Shown piece after piece: positions 8,361 through 16,724 of a DNA stretch of 64,000 nucleotides. The position numbers were made by a program, and so were the translations under genes. Position 1 is the stretch's first letter. Every line of letters begins with the position of its first letter. This DNA comes from Salinilacustrithrix sp003476595 (GTDB taxonomy: Bacteria; Actinomycetota; Acidimicrobiia; Acidimicrobiales; Salinilacustritrichaceae). The notes beneath the pieces are model-generated. The model did no database searches and was not told where the DNA came from. It saw only the letters and a list, made by a program, of their open reading frames with translations. The DNA lies in the NCBI GenBank assembly GCA_963972525.1, contig CAXAUZ010000005.1, positions 131,579 to 195,578 of the forward strand, in the 5' to 3' direction.

Positions 8361-8989
8361 CCACCTTCATCATCGGACTGCTCATCATCGTCGTCGGCAC
8401 CGTGGCCTACCTCGCGCTGCGCAACGCGCAGGACTTCTCCGATGCCAACGAGGTGATCCCCGGCGTACCGACGAACGCCCCGAAGGAGTGGGCTGGCGCC
8501 CACTCGGTGGAAGCGCGGCTGCACCGTCGCCTCCGGGACTCGATGACCGCGCTGCGCGCCAACCGGAGCCTCGACGAGCCCGCCATGATCCAGGTCCGGG
8601 AGGCCCTCGAGCGCGAGGCCCTCGCCATCGACGACCAGCTGGTCGCGGCGGCCGCTCTTCCGGCCCGGGTCCGCGACGAGCCCCTGGGCCAGGTGGCCAC
8701 GGCGGTCGAGTCCGTCGAGGCCGCCGTGGCCGAGGTCGTCCTCCTGCGCGGGCCCGAGCGCGCCAGCACCGAGGCCGCCATCGAGCTGGTCCGGACCCGG
8801 CTCGCCCTCGTCGCCGAAGCCCGAGCCGAGCTGGACGCGCTCGGCGCACCCTCGGCCGTGGAGCAGCTGCGCCGGGAGCTGGACCTGGCCGCACCGGCAC
8901 CGCCCGAGGAGCAGCCCGCGACGGAACCGCCTCCCGTCGCGGAACCGCCGTCGGCGAGCGAGCCGCCCGAGGAGCACCCCCCGGCCTGA
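8357..8989 (+). CDS. Membrane-anchored helical protein of unknown function, third gene of SPFH operon
   Basis: A 210-residue protein. It has one N-terminal transmembrane helix (FIIGLLIIVVGTVAYLAL), then a mostly helical soluble region rich in Ala, Glu and Arg, and a Pro/Glu-rich C-terminal tail. The start is GTG at 8357, overlapping the previous stop (GTGA). I do not recognise a family. Its place in the operon and its anchor suggest that it is the third subunit of an SPFH/zinc-ribbon membrane complex. It could bind a PspA-like protein, as in the Bacillus system, but that is inference. Confidence 0.65.
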   Translation: MTTFIIGLLIIVVGTVAYLALRNAQDFSDANEVIPGVPTNAPKEWAGAHSVEARLHRRLRDSMTALRANRSLDEPAMIQVREALEREALAIDDQLVAAAALPARVRDEPLGQVATAVESVEAAVAEVVLLRGPERASTEAAIELVRTRLALVAEARAELDALGAPSAVEQLRRELDLAAPAPPEEQPATEPPPVAEPPSASEPPEEHPPA

Positions 8990-9033
8990 GGGGTGGCACG
9001 GCGGCGGCGCACGCCGTCGATAGCGTCGCTCCG

Positions 9034-10128
9034 ATGCCCGGTCGCCACCTTCGACGAGGCCGCGGGTCCGTCCTGCGGGCGATCCTCGTCGTGGCCGCCG
9101 CGCTGGTCGTCGGCGCCGGCCTCGGCGCCGGTGGATCCCTGCTGCTCGAGGAGCGGGCCGGCGACGAGCGCACCGACGTGCGAGGCGGCGAGGCGCCGGG
9201 GACCGCCGCGCTGGTGCCCGACCCCGGGCCGATCACGATCGCGCTGGTCGGCGACATCTCCCCGGGCTGGGCGCTGACCGACGGGCTCGGCCGCCCGCCC
9301 GAGGACCTCGTCGGACCGATCGCCGACGTCCTGCGAGCGGCCGACCTGGCGGTGGCCAACGTCGACGCGCCGATCGTCACCGACCCGGACGGGACCGACG
9401 TCGCGGCCGCGCCGCCCGAGGTGCTCGAGGCCCTCGTCGCATCCGGGGTCGACGTCGTGTCGGTGGCCAACGACCGCAGCCTGGACCTCGGCCCGGGGGG
9501 CGTCTACGAGCTGCTGGCCGCCGACGAGGGCCTCGGGGTCCTCGTGGGCGTGGGTGCCGACGAGACCGACGCCTACCAGCCCTTCGTGCGCGAGGTGGGC
9601 GGGCACACGGTCGCGGTCATCGCCGCCACGCAGCTGCTCGACCCCGATCGCATCGCCACCGACACCGCCGGCCCCGACCAGGCGGGTGTGGCGTCGGCCA
9701 AGCGCGTCGACCGCCTGGTGGCCGAGGTCGAAGCCGCCCGGTCCGAGGCCGACACGGTGGTGGTGTACGTGCACTGGGGGACAGCGGGGGAGAGCTGCCC
9801 CGGCCCGGGCCAGCAGGAGCTGGCCGCCGCGCTCGTCGCCGCCGGTGCCGACGTGGTCGCCGGCCCGGGGGCCGGCAGCCTGCAGGGCGCCGGCCGGGCC
9901 GGGAGCGCAGCCATCGCCTACGGGCTCGGCCGCTTCCTCGCCGACGATCCGACCGATCCGCGGTCCGGCATCCTGCTCGTGCAGGTCGACGGGCGCGACG
10001 TGCTCGACATCGAGTGGGTGCCGGCCGTGCGCGCCGCCGGGGTGCCGGAGGCGCTGGAGGGGTCCGAGGCGACCGCAGCCGTCGCCGGGTGGGACGGGCT
10101 CCGGGAGTGCACCGACCTCACCCCGTGA
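9034..10128 (+). CDS. CapA-family (poly-gamma-glutamate synthesis type) protein with degenerate metal site
   Basis: A 364-residue protein with an N-terminal membrane anchor (residues 15-37) and a CapA-type metallophosphatase-like domain outside. The family pattern is visible: 'LVGDISPG', 'ANVDAPIV', 'VVSVANDRSLDLG' and 'VYVHWGTAGE'. Two usual metal residues are changed. The NNH motif reads NDR, and the GHHPH loop before LQ reads GPGAGSLQ. It may therefore be a binding protein and not an enzyme. The start is ATG at 9034, seven bases after the -10 box TAGCGT (9021-9026), consistent with a leaderless transcript. Capsule synthesis genes are absent nearby. Confidence 0.7.
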   Translation: MPGRHLRRGRGSVLRAILVVAAALVVGAGLGAGGSLLLEERAGDERTDVRGGEAPGTAALVPDPGPITIALVGDISPGWALTDGLGRPPEDLVGPIADVLRAADLAVANVDAPIVTDPDGTDVAAAPPEVLEALVASGVDVVSVANDRSLDLGPGGVYELLAADEGLGVLVGVGADETDAYQPFVREVGGHTVAVIAATQLLDPDRIATDTAGPDQAGVASAKRVDRLVAEVEAARSEADTVVVYVHWGTAGESCPGPGQQELAAALVAAGADVVAGPGAGSLQGAGRAGSAAIAYGLGRFLADDPTDPRSGILLVQVDGRDVLDIEWVPAVRAAGVPEALEGSEATAAVAGWDGLRECTDLTP

Positions 10129-10135
10129 GGGCGGG

Positions 10136-10906
10136 TCAGCGGGCGGTCCAGCCCCCGTCGACCGCGATGGTCTGTCCGGTGATGTAGGTCCCGGCATCGG
10201 ATGCCAGCAGCAGCAGCGGGCCGTCCAGCTCCGCGAGCTCGCCAGGGCGGCCGAGCAGCGTGTTGCGGCGGATGTAGCGCAGGCCGGCGTCCTCGCCGAC
10301 GAACATGGCCTCGGTGAGCTCGGTCTCGAAGTAGCCCGGGGCGATGGCGTTCACCCGGATCCGGTGCTTGGCCCACTGGGCCGCCAGCTCGCGGGTCAGG
10401 TTGACGAGGCCGCCCTTGGACGCGGCGTAGGCGGCCTGGGCGTTGGGTGCCGCGGCGACGAGGCCGTGCACGGACGCGATGTTGATGACCGAGCCGCCCT
10501 GCTCCTGGACGATCATCTGGCGGGCCGCGGCGGCGGCGAGCACGAAGCAGGCGTTCATGTTCACGTCCACCACGTGGCGGAACAGGGCCGGGTCCTCGTG
10601 CTCGGCCGGGGTGACGGCGTCGGTGGTGCCGGCGTTGTTCACCACGATGTCGATGCGGCCGTGGTCGGCCACCGCGCGCTCGACCAGGGCCTCCAGCTGG
10701 GCGTCGTCGGCGACGTCGCAGGCGGCGGCGTGGATGCGCTCGCTGGTGGCGGCCAGGTCCTCGAGCCGGTCGACCCGGCGGGCGGCGGCGAGGACGACCG
10801 CCCCCTGCTCGGCGAGCACCTGGGAGAAGCGATGGCCGATGCCGCTCGAGGCGCCGGTCACGATCGCCACCCGGCCGTCGAGGCGGAAGTCCGTGGTGAG
10901 AGCCAT
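10136..10906 (-). CDS. Short-chain dehydrogenase/reductase
   Basis: A 256-residue classical SDR. The Rossmann cofactor motif TGASSGIG is near residue 18, NNAG is mid-protein, the catalytic serine lies in INIASVHG, and the YAASK motif carries the Tyr-Lys pair. The 'PGYFET' turn and the C-terminal 'ITGQTIAVDGGW' complete the family. It reduces or oxidises an alcohol/ketone with NAD(P)H; the substrate is unknown. The ATG at 10906 was chosen because it follows TAGAAA (minus-strand -10) by seven bases and places the glycine motif normally. It converges on the CapA-like gene with 7 bases between the stops. Confidence 0.9.
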   Translation of the reverse strand: MALTTDFRLDGRVAIVTGASSGIGHRFSQVLAEQGAVVLAAARRVDRLEDLAATSERIHAAACDVADDAQLEALVERAVADHGRIDIVVNNAGTTDAVTPAEHEDPALFRHVVDVNMNACFVLAAAAARQMIVQEQGGSVINIASVHGLVAAAPNAQAAYAASKGGLVNLTRELAAQWAKHRIRVNAIAPGYFETELTEAMFVGEDAGLRYIRRNTLLGRPGELAELDGPLLLLASDAGTYITGQTIAVDGGWTAR

Positions 10907-11046
10907 GCGGGGGTTTCTACCGAAGCAGCCCCCGGAAGGGCGGATCGGAACGACGGCGGGGCGTGCGCTGCGGCGCCGTGGGCCTACATTCGGTGATGAA
11001 GGCCTCCAGGGACGGGGCCGGACACGTACGAGAGGACGCACCACCC

Positions 11047-12348
11047 ATGGGCACCCCCGAAGAACCAGCCGAGCTGTTCGACCTGCGGATGAGCGAGGAG
11101 GCCAAGCCGCTGCTGAAGCGGGTCACGCAGTTCCTCGAAGAGGTCGTGGCGCCGATGCAGGAGGTGTACTTCAGGCTCGGCGAGAACCGGGAGAACCGGT
11201 GGGACTACGCCCCGGGCCAGCTCGAGCTGCTCGACGGCGCCAAGGCCAAGGCCCGGGAGGCCGGGCTGTGGAACTTCTTCCTGCCCGACTCCGAGGTGGG
11301 TGGCCTGTCCAACCTCGACTACGCCTACATCGCAACCGAGCTCGGCAAGTACCCGCTCGGCTCCGAGAGCCTCAACTGCTCGGCGCCCGACACCGGCAAC
11401 ATGGAGGTGCTCGAGCGGGTCGGCACGCCCGAGCAGAAGAAGCAGTGGCTCGAACCGCTGCTCAACGGTGAGATCCGCTCGGCGTTCGCCATGACCGAGC
11501 CCGACGTGGCCTCCTCCGACGCCAAGAACGTCCGGCTGCAGGCGATCAAGGACGGTGACGAGTACGTCCTCAACGGCGAGAAGTACTACATCTCCGGTGC
11601 CGGCGACCCCCGCTGCAAGATCATGATCGTCATGTGCCAGACGGATCCGGACGCGCCGCCGCACCGCCAGCAGTCCCAGATCCTCGTCCCGATGGACACG
11701 CCGGGCGTGGAGATCCTCGGCCCGATGCACGTCTTCGGCCACGACGACGCCCCGCACGGCCACATGCACCTGCGCTTCACCGATGTGCGCGTGCCCACCT
11801 CGAACATGCTGCTCGGCGAGGGTCGCGGCTTCGAGATCAGCCAGGTCCGCCTCGGTCCGGGCCGCATCCACCACTGCATGCGGGCCATCGGCCAGGGCGA
11901 GAAGGCCCTGGAGCTGCTGATCCGCCGGGCCAAGTTCCGCGAGGCGTTCGGCAAGCCGATCCTGAGCCTCGGCAAGAACATGGAGACGGTGTCCCGGGCG
12001 CGGATCGAGCTCGACGCCTGCCGGCTCATGGTGCTGAAGGCGGCCAAGGCCATGGACGTGCTGGGCAACCAGGAGGCCCGGGTCTACGTCAGCGCGGTCA
12101 AGGCCATGGTCCCGGAGAAGATCTGCCAGATCATCGACGAGGCGATCCAGGTCCACGGCGCCACCGGCGTCTCCGAGTGGACCCCCCTCGCCGGCATGTA
12201 CACGTCCCAGCGCACCCTGCGCCTGGCGGACGGCCCCGACGAGGTGCACCACTTCGTGGTCGCCCGCCACGAGACCGCCCAGTACACCGAGCCGGCCCCG
12301 GTCGGCCCGAGCAACGAGGCCGAGGGCATCTTCGCCGGACCGGCTTGA
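11047..12348 (+). CDS. Acyl-CoA dehydrogenase (ACAD10/11-like)
   Basis: A 433-residue flavoenzyme. Family marks are MTEPDVASSDA (flavin and substrate loop, about residue 150), 'FTDVRVPTSNMLLGEGRGF', 'LGPGRIHHCMR', and the C-terminal 'IQVHGATGVSEWTPL'. This fits ACAD10/11-type enzymes, which act on longer or branched acyl-CoAs. The start ATG at 11047 has GAGAGG about 10 bases upstream, while a TACATT box near 10986 could be the promoter. The next gene begins inside its stop codon. It probably works in fatty-acid or branched-chain breakdown. Confidence 0.88.
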   Translation: MGTPEEPAELFDLRMSEEAKPLLKRVTQFLEEVVAPMQEVYFRLGENRENRWDYAPGQLELLDGAKAKAREAGLWNFFLPDSEVGGLSNLDYAYIATELGKYPLGSESLNCSAPDTGNMEVLERVGTPEQKKQWLEPLLNGEIRSAFAMTEPDVASSDAKNVRLQAIKDGDEYVLNGEKYYISGAGDPRCKIMIVMCQTDPDAPPHRQQSQILVPMDTPGVEILGPMHVFGHDDAPHGHMHLRFTDVRVPTSNMLLGEGRGFEISQVRLGPGRIHHCMRAIGQGEKALELLIRRAKFREAFGKPILSLGKNMETVSRARIELDACRLMVLKAAKAMDVLGNQEARVYVSAVKAMVPEKICQIIDEAIQVHGATGVSEWTPLAGMYTSQRTLRLADGPDEVHHFVVARHETAQYTEPAPVGPSNEAEGIFAGPA

Positions 12349-12710
12349 GCGACGTCCCTGGCCCGCTCCTGCACCTCGCCGTGGCGGGGGAGTGGGAGCG
12401 GGCGCGGGCTCGCGGCACCTACGAGCGCTCGACGATCGACACCTCCCTCGAGGAGGAGGGCTTCATCCACTGCTCGTTCCCCGAGCAGGTGCAGGCCACG
12501 GCCGACCGCTACTACCGGGGCCGGGACGACATCGTGCTGCTGCGGGTCGACCCGGACCTCTTGGGCGTCGACGTCGTGGTGGAGGAGGCCCGCAGCGGCG
12601 AGCGGTTCCCCCACGTCTACGGCCCGATCCCGGTCGAGGCCGTGACGTCGGCCGAGCCCGTGCCGATGGGTCCCGACGGGCGGCTGGACCTGGGCTGGCT
12701 CAGCGGCTGA
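12345..12710 (+). CDS. DUF952 family protein
   Basis: A 121-residue protein with the DUF952 signature: HLAVAGEWERA near the start, 'TIDTSLEEEGFIHCS' and 'FPHVYGPIPVEAV' near the end. DUF952 has no settled function; some members are annotated as glutathione-S-transferase-like by old transfer. The start is TTG at 12345, overlapping the stop of the acyl-CoA dehydrogenase (TTGA), so the two are translationally coupled. Its 3' end overlaps the convergent response regulator by 11 bases. Confidence 0.82.
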   Translation: MSDVPGPLLHLAVAGEWERARARGTYERSTIDTSLEEEGFIHCSFPEQVQATADRYYRGRDDIVLLRVDPDLLGVDVVVEEARSGERFPHVYGPIPVEAVTSAEPVPMGPDGRLDLGWLSG

Positions 12711-13089
12711 GCGCGACGACCAGCTCCGGGAGGCGGGCGAAGTCGTTCTTGCCGACGCAGGCCCGGACCCCGAGGGCCTGGGCTCGCGCCTCGATCTCGG
12801 GGGTGACGAACGCGCTGAACAGCACGATGTTCTGGCGGGGCTCCTGGCCGAGCATCTCGGCAGCCACGTCGAGGCCCTCCTTGCCCGGCATCCGGTTGTC
12901 GAGGATGACCACGTCGGGCACCTCGGGTGGGTCGAGGGTGCCGAACACGGCCAGGGCGTCGTCGCCGTCCACGGCCTCGCCGACCACCTCGACGCCGACG
13001 TCGGACGACTCCAGGATCGCCCGCACGAGCAGGCGGATGTCCACCTCGTCGTCCACGATCAGCACCGTCGGCTTCGTGTCCACCGGCAT
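12700..13089 (-). CDS. Single-domain response regulator (receiver only)
   Basis: A 129-residue receiver domain with no output domain. The acidic pair DDE is near residue 14, the phospho-acceptor aspartate is in VVILDNRMPG, and the conserved lysine is in VGKNDF. Free-standing receivers act like CheY or pass phosphate in a relay. No histidine kinase is in the window. The ATG at 13089 has AGGAG 6-7 bases upstream; a GTG one codon earlier is possible. It diverges from the cytochrome c gene. Confidence 0.85.
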   Translation of the reverse strand: MPVDTKPTVLIVDDEVDIRLLVRAILESSDVGVEVVGEAVDGDDALAVFGTLDPPEVPDVVILDNRMPGKEGLDVAAEMLGQEPRQNIVLFSAFVTPEIEARAQALGVRACVGKNDFARLPELVVALSR

Positions 13090-13191
13090 CACAGCTCCTG
13101 TCCCCAGCGACCACCTCTGCGGCCGGCACCGCCACGGTAGGTCACGGCTGTGGGCATGGCCGTGTCAGGATCGGGGCATGGGCAGGAACCG

Positions 13192-13611
13192 ATGACTGCT
13201 GCGCAGAACCGCACTGCCTCGTGGGCGATCCCGGTCGTCGTGGTGGCGCTCGCCGCCGTGGTGGCCGTGGTGCTCGTCGTCAGCGGCGGGTCCTCCGAGG
13301 AGCCACCCGCCCCCGGCTCCCCCGAGGAGCTGGCCCTCGGTGAGGAGGTGTTCGAGCAGAGCTGCGCCACCTGCCACGGCGAGGGGTTGCGCGGCGGGCT
13401 GGCCGGGCCGCCGCTGCTGCACGAGATCTACGCGCCAGACCACCACCCGGACTCCGCGATCCGCGCTGCCGTCGCCCAAGGCGTCCAGCCCCACCACTGG
13501 GACTTCGCCGCCATGCCGCCGATCCCGAACCTGTCCGAGGCAGACGTCGATGCGGTCATCGCCTACATCCGCGACACCCAGCGGCAGGCGTGGGGCGGCG
13601 ACACCCCCTGA
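13192..13611 (+). CDS. Membrane-anchored mono-haem cytochrome c
   Basis: A 139-residue protein with an N-terminal transmembrane anchor (WAIPVVVVALAAVVAVVLVV) and a class I cytochrome c domain. The haem site is CATCHG, and the axial methionine is in 'FAAMPPIPNLS'. A terminal helix 'VDAVIAYIRDTQ' is typical. It should carry electrons on the outer membrane face. The ATG at 13192 has an AGGAA site 5 bases upstream; an upstream in-frame ATG at 13150 lacks one. Confidence 0.88.
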   Translation: MTAAQNRTASWAIPVVVVALAAVVAVVLVVSGGSSEEPPAPGSPEELALGEEVFEQSCATCHGEGLRGGLAGPPLLHEIYAPDHHPDSAIRAAVAQGVQPHHWDFAAMPPIPNLSEADVDAVIAYIRDTQRQAWGGDTP

Positions 13612-13657
13612 CGGCCCCGCTCCCTCGAACTGGCAGTGCTGACGTCGCGCCCGTCAG
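13608..13657. repeat. Intergenic palindromic repeat, family B copy 1 (possible bidirectional terminator)
   Basis: CTGACGG (13608-13614) pairs with CCGTCAG (13651-13657), enclosing both stop codons of convergent genes. Inside lies TCCCTCGAACTGGCAGT (13621-13637), which recurs base for base in reverse orientation at 49784-49800 and in shortened form at 20309 and 47820. Confidence 0.55.
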
Positions 13658-15117
13658 CCCAGCTGCTGGCGGAGCACCGCCTTCTGCACCTTGCCCATCG
13701 CGTTTCGGGGCAGCTCGTCGACCACGACGAGGCGGCGGGGGCGCTTGAACCGGGCCAGGCCCTCGCACGCATCGAGCACGGCGACCTCGTCCAGCGGTCC
13801 GTCGGCGACGACCACGGCGATGACGACCTCGCCGAGGTCCGGGTCGGGCACGCCGATCACGGCGGACTCGTCGACCCCCGGGGCCTGGTCGAGGACCAGC
13901 TCGATCTCCTTCGGGTAGACGTTGTAGCCCCCGGAGATGATGAGGTCGCTGGCTCGTCCCGCCAGGGTGAGGCGGCCGTCGTCGTCCAGGTGGCCGACGT
14001 CGCCGGTGACGAAGAAGCCATCGGCTCGCATCGCGGCCGCGGTCGCGTCCGGCCGGTTCCAGTAGCCGAGGAACAGGTTCGGCCCCCGGACCTCCACGGT
14101 CCCCGACGTCCCGGCCGGCACGGGTGCGCCGTCGTCGTCGGCGACGCGCAGCTCGATGCCGTCGAGGGCGTACCCGACCGTGCCGGCCACGCGGTCGCCG
14201 TCGTAGGGGTTCGAGGTCAGGATCATCGTCTCGGTCATGCCGTAGCGCTCCACGATGCGGTGACCGGTGCGTGCCGTGAACGCGGTGTGCTCGTGCGCCG
14301 GCAGGGGTGCGGAGCCCGAGGTGAACAGGCGCATTCCGGCGCAGCGAGCGGCGTCCAGGTCGGGGTGGGCGAGGAGGCGGTGGTAGTGCGTCGGCACGCC
14401 CATGAGCACCGTGCTGCGGGCCAGGTCGGCGACCACGGCGTCCACGTCGAAGCGGGCATGGAGCCGGACGGCGGCGCCGACGGCCAGGGCGCAGTGCAGG
14501 GCGACGAACAGGCCGTGGACGTGGAAGACGGGGAGCACGTGGACCAGCACGTCGTCGGGCTCGAAGCGCCAGGCGCGCACCAGCGCCTGTGCGTTGGACA
14601 CGAGGTTCCCGCACGAGAGCATCGCCCCCTTGGGGCGGCCGGTCGTGCCCGAGGTGTACAGCATCGCCGCCCAGTCGTCGCCCGACCGGGGGATCGGGGT
14701 CGTCCCGGGAGACGCGAACCCGGGGAGCGTGCCGTCGCCGCCGGCGCCGAGGGTCTCGGCGCGCACGCCCTCCGGCGCCGGGGCACCGGGCCGCCCGACG
14801 AACAGCGACGGGCGGGCGTCGTCGACGAGCCCGGCCACCTCGGCGACCGTGTAGGCGGTGTTGATCGGCACGTGCACCGCGCCCGATCGCAGGCAGGCGA
14901 GGTAGAGGGCGACCGCATCGGCAGACTTGTCCACCTGCACGGCCACCCGGTCACCGGCGGCCACCCCACACGCGCGCAGGGCGCCAGCCAGCTCGTCGCT
15001 TCGCCGGTCCAGGTCGGCGTAGGTCCAGACGTCGCCGTCGTCGAGGAGCAGGCAGGGACGGCCGCCGTCCTGACCGGTGACGAGCATGGCGTAGGGGTCG
15101 GCAACCACGCCCCGCAT
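13654..15117 (-). CDS. matB: AMP-forming acyl-CoA ligase, malonyl-CoA synthetase (MatB)-like
   Basis: A 487-residue adenylate-forming enzyme. The P-loop-like motif YTSGTTGRPKGA is near residue 155, the 'ERYGMTET' motif lies mid-protein, the hinge is 'GRASDLIISGG', and the catalytic lysine motif is NAMGKVQK near the end. The short length and the segment 'SNPYDGDRVAGTVG' after the TET motif are typical of malonate-CoA ligases, which make malonyl-CoA from malonate. The substrate is inferred from this similarity. It diverges from another acyl-CoA ligase over 50 bases. Confidence 0.72.
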   Translation of the reverse strand: MRGVVADPYAMLVTGQDGGRPCLLLDDGDVWTYADLDRRSDELAGALRACGVAAGDRVAVQVDKSADAVALYLACLRSGAVHVPINTAYTVAEVAGLVDDARPSLFVGRPGAPAPEGVRAETLGAGGDGTLPGFASPGTTPIPRSGDDWAAMLYTSGTTGRPKGAMLSCGNLVSNAQALVRAWRFEPDDVLVHVLPVFHVHGLFVALHCALAVGAAVRLHARFDVDAVVADLARSTVLMGVPTHYHRLLAHPDLDAARCAGMRLFTSGSAPLPAHEHTAFTARTGHRIVERYGMTETMILTSNPYDGDRVAGTVGYALDGIELRVADDDGAPVPAGTSGTVEVRGPNLFLGYWNRPDATAAAMRADGFFVTGDVGHLDDDGRLTLAGRASDLIISGGYNVYPKEIELVLDQAPGVDESAVIGVPDPDLGEVVIAVVVADGPLDEVAVLDACEGLARFKRPRRLVVVDELPRNAMGKVQKAVLRQQLG

Positions 15118-15167
15118 CCTCGCACCCGCCGTGGGTCGCCCCGACCCGGACCCGTAGGCTCGGCGCC

Positions 15168-16718
15168 ATGGCCATCGTCCACAAGAGCAAGTTCGCCGAC
15201 GTCGACATCCCGTCGGTGCCCATCACCGAGTTCGTCCTGCGACGAGCCGACGAGCTCGCCGACCGCCAGGCGATCGAGGAGGTCGGCAGCGGTCGTGGCT
15301 ACACCTTCGGCGCGCTGAAGCAAGCCATCCACGCGCTCGCGGGCGGGCTCCAGGCCAAGGGCATCGGCCCGGGCAAGACGGTGGCGATCATGGCGCCGAA
15401 CCTGCCCGAGTACGCCATCGTCTTCCACGGCGTCGCCGTCGCCGGCGGCACCAACACCACCATCAACCCGACCTACACCGCCGACGAGGTCCGCCACCAG
15501 CTGCAGGACTCCGAAGCGGAGCTGCTCGTCACGATCGGGATGTTCGTCGAGACCGCACAAGCCGCCGTCGAGGGGACCTCGGTCACCGAGATCGTGACCA
15601 TGGACGGCGCCGAGGGCACGACCCCGCTCACCTCGCTGTTCGGCGATCCGATCGAGCAGGTCGAGATCGACCCGATGGAGCACGTCGTCGTGCTGCCCTA
15701 CTCCTCGGGCACCACGGGTCTGCCCAAGGGCGTCATGCTCACCCACCACAACCTGGTGGCCAACATCGCCCAGTGCGAGCCCGTCATCACCTACGGGGAC
15801 GACGAGGTGGCCATCGCCGCGCTGCCGTTCTTCCACATCTACGGCATGCAGGTGCTGATGAACGGGCTGCTGGCGAACGGCGTGCGCGTCATCACCATGC
15901 CCCGCTTCGACCTCCAGCAGGCGCTCGAGGCGATCCAGGAGCAGAAGGTCACCCGCTTCTTCGCCGTCCCGCCGATGGTGCTCGCCTTCGCCAAGCACCC
16001 GCTGGTGGCCGAGTACGACCTGTCCTCGCTGCGCCAGGTGTTCTCCGGGGCCGCCCCGCTCGGCGCCGAGCTCGCCGAGGAGGCCGCGGCCCGCATCGGC
16101 ACCGAGGTCGTCCAGGGCTACGGCATGAGCGAGCTGTCCCCCGTGTCCCACGCCACGCCCGCCGGTGAGTACAAGCCGGGCACGTCGGGCGTCACCGTCC
16201 CCAACACCGAGTGCCGCATCGTCGACGCCGACGGCGAGGACCAGGACGTCGGCGGCCGGGGTGAGCTGTGGGTCCGGGGCCCCCAGGTCATGAAGGGCTA
16301 CCTGAACAACGACGAGGCCACCCGCAGCACCATCGACGAGGACGGCTGGCTCCACACCGGCGACGTCGCCGAGCTCGACGAGGACGGGCACTTCTCGATC
16401 GTCGACCGGGTCAAGGAGCTCATCAAGTTCAAGGGCTTCCAGGTCCCGCCGGCGGAGCTCGAGGCGCTCCTCGTCAGCCACCCGGCCATCGCCGACGCCG
16501 CGGTCATCGGCATCCCCGACGAGGAGGCCGGCGAGCTGCCCAAGGCGTTCGTGGTCGTGGCCCCGGGCCAGGAGCTCACCGAGGACGACGTCAAGGCCTT
16601 CGTGGCCGGCAAGGTCGCCAACTACAAGCAGCTCCGCCTGGTCGAGTTCATCGAGGAGATCCCGAAGTCGGCCTCGGGCAAGATCCTGCGCCGCTTCCTC
16701 CGCGACGGCCAGGAGTAG
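15168..16718 (+). CDS. 4-coumarate-CoA-ligase-like acyl-CoA synthetase
   Basis: A 516-residue AMP-forming ligase. Motifs are YSSGTTGLPKGV (about residue 180), 'GYGMSEL', 'DGWLHTGDVAELDEDG', 'RVKELIKFKGFQVPPAELE' and KSASGKILRR at the C terminus. All adenylation and thioesterification residues look intact. The subgroup is the 4-coumarate/fatty-acid ligase type; the natural acid is not known. The ATG at 15168 follows TAGGCT by seven bases, so a leaderless transcript is likely. Confidence 0.88.
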   Translation: MAIVHKSKFADVDIPSVPITEFVLRRADELADRQAIEEVGSGRGYTFGALKQAIHALAGGLQAKGIGPGKTVAIMAPNLPEYAIVFHGVAVAGGTNTTINPTYTADEVRHQLQDSEAELLVTIGMFVETAQAAVEGTSVTEIVTMDGAEGTTPLTSLFGDPIEQVEIDPMEHVVVLPYSSGTTGLPKGVMLTHHNLVANIAQCEPVITYGDDEVAIAALPFFHIYGMQVLMNGLLANGVRVITMPRFDLQQALEAIQEQKVTRFFAVPPMVLAFAKHPLVAEYDLSSLRQVFSGAAPLGAELAEEAAARIGTEVVQGYGMSELSPVSHATPAGEYKPGTSGVTVPNTECRIVDADGEDQDVGGRGELWVRGPQVMKGYLNNDEATRSTIDEDGWLHTGDVAELDEDGHFSIVDRVKELIKFKGFQVPPAELEALLVSHPAIADAAVIGIPDEEAGELPKAFVVVAPGQELTEDDVKAFVAGKVANYKQLRLVEFIEEIPKSASGKILRRFLRDGQE

Positions 16719-16724
16719 CGACGC

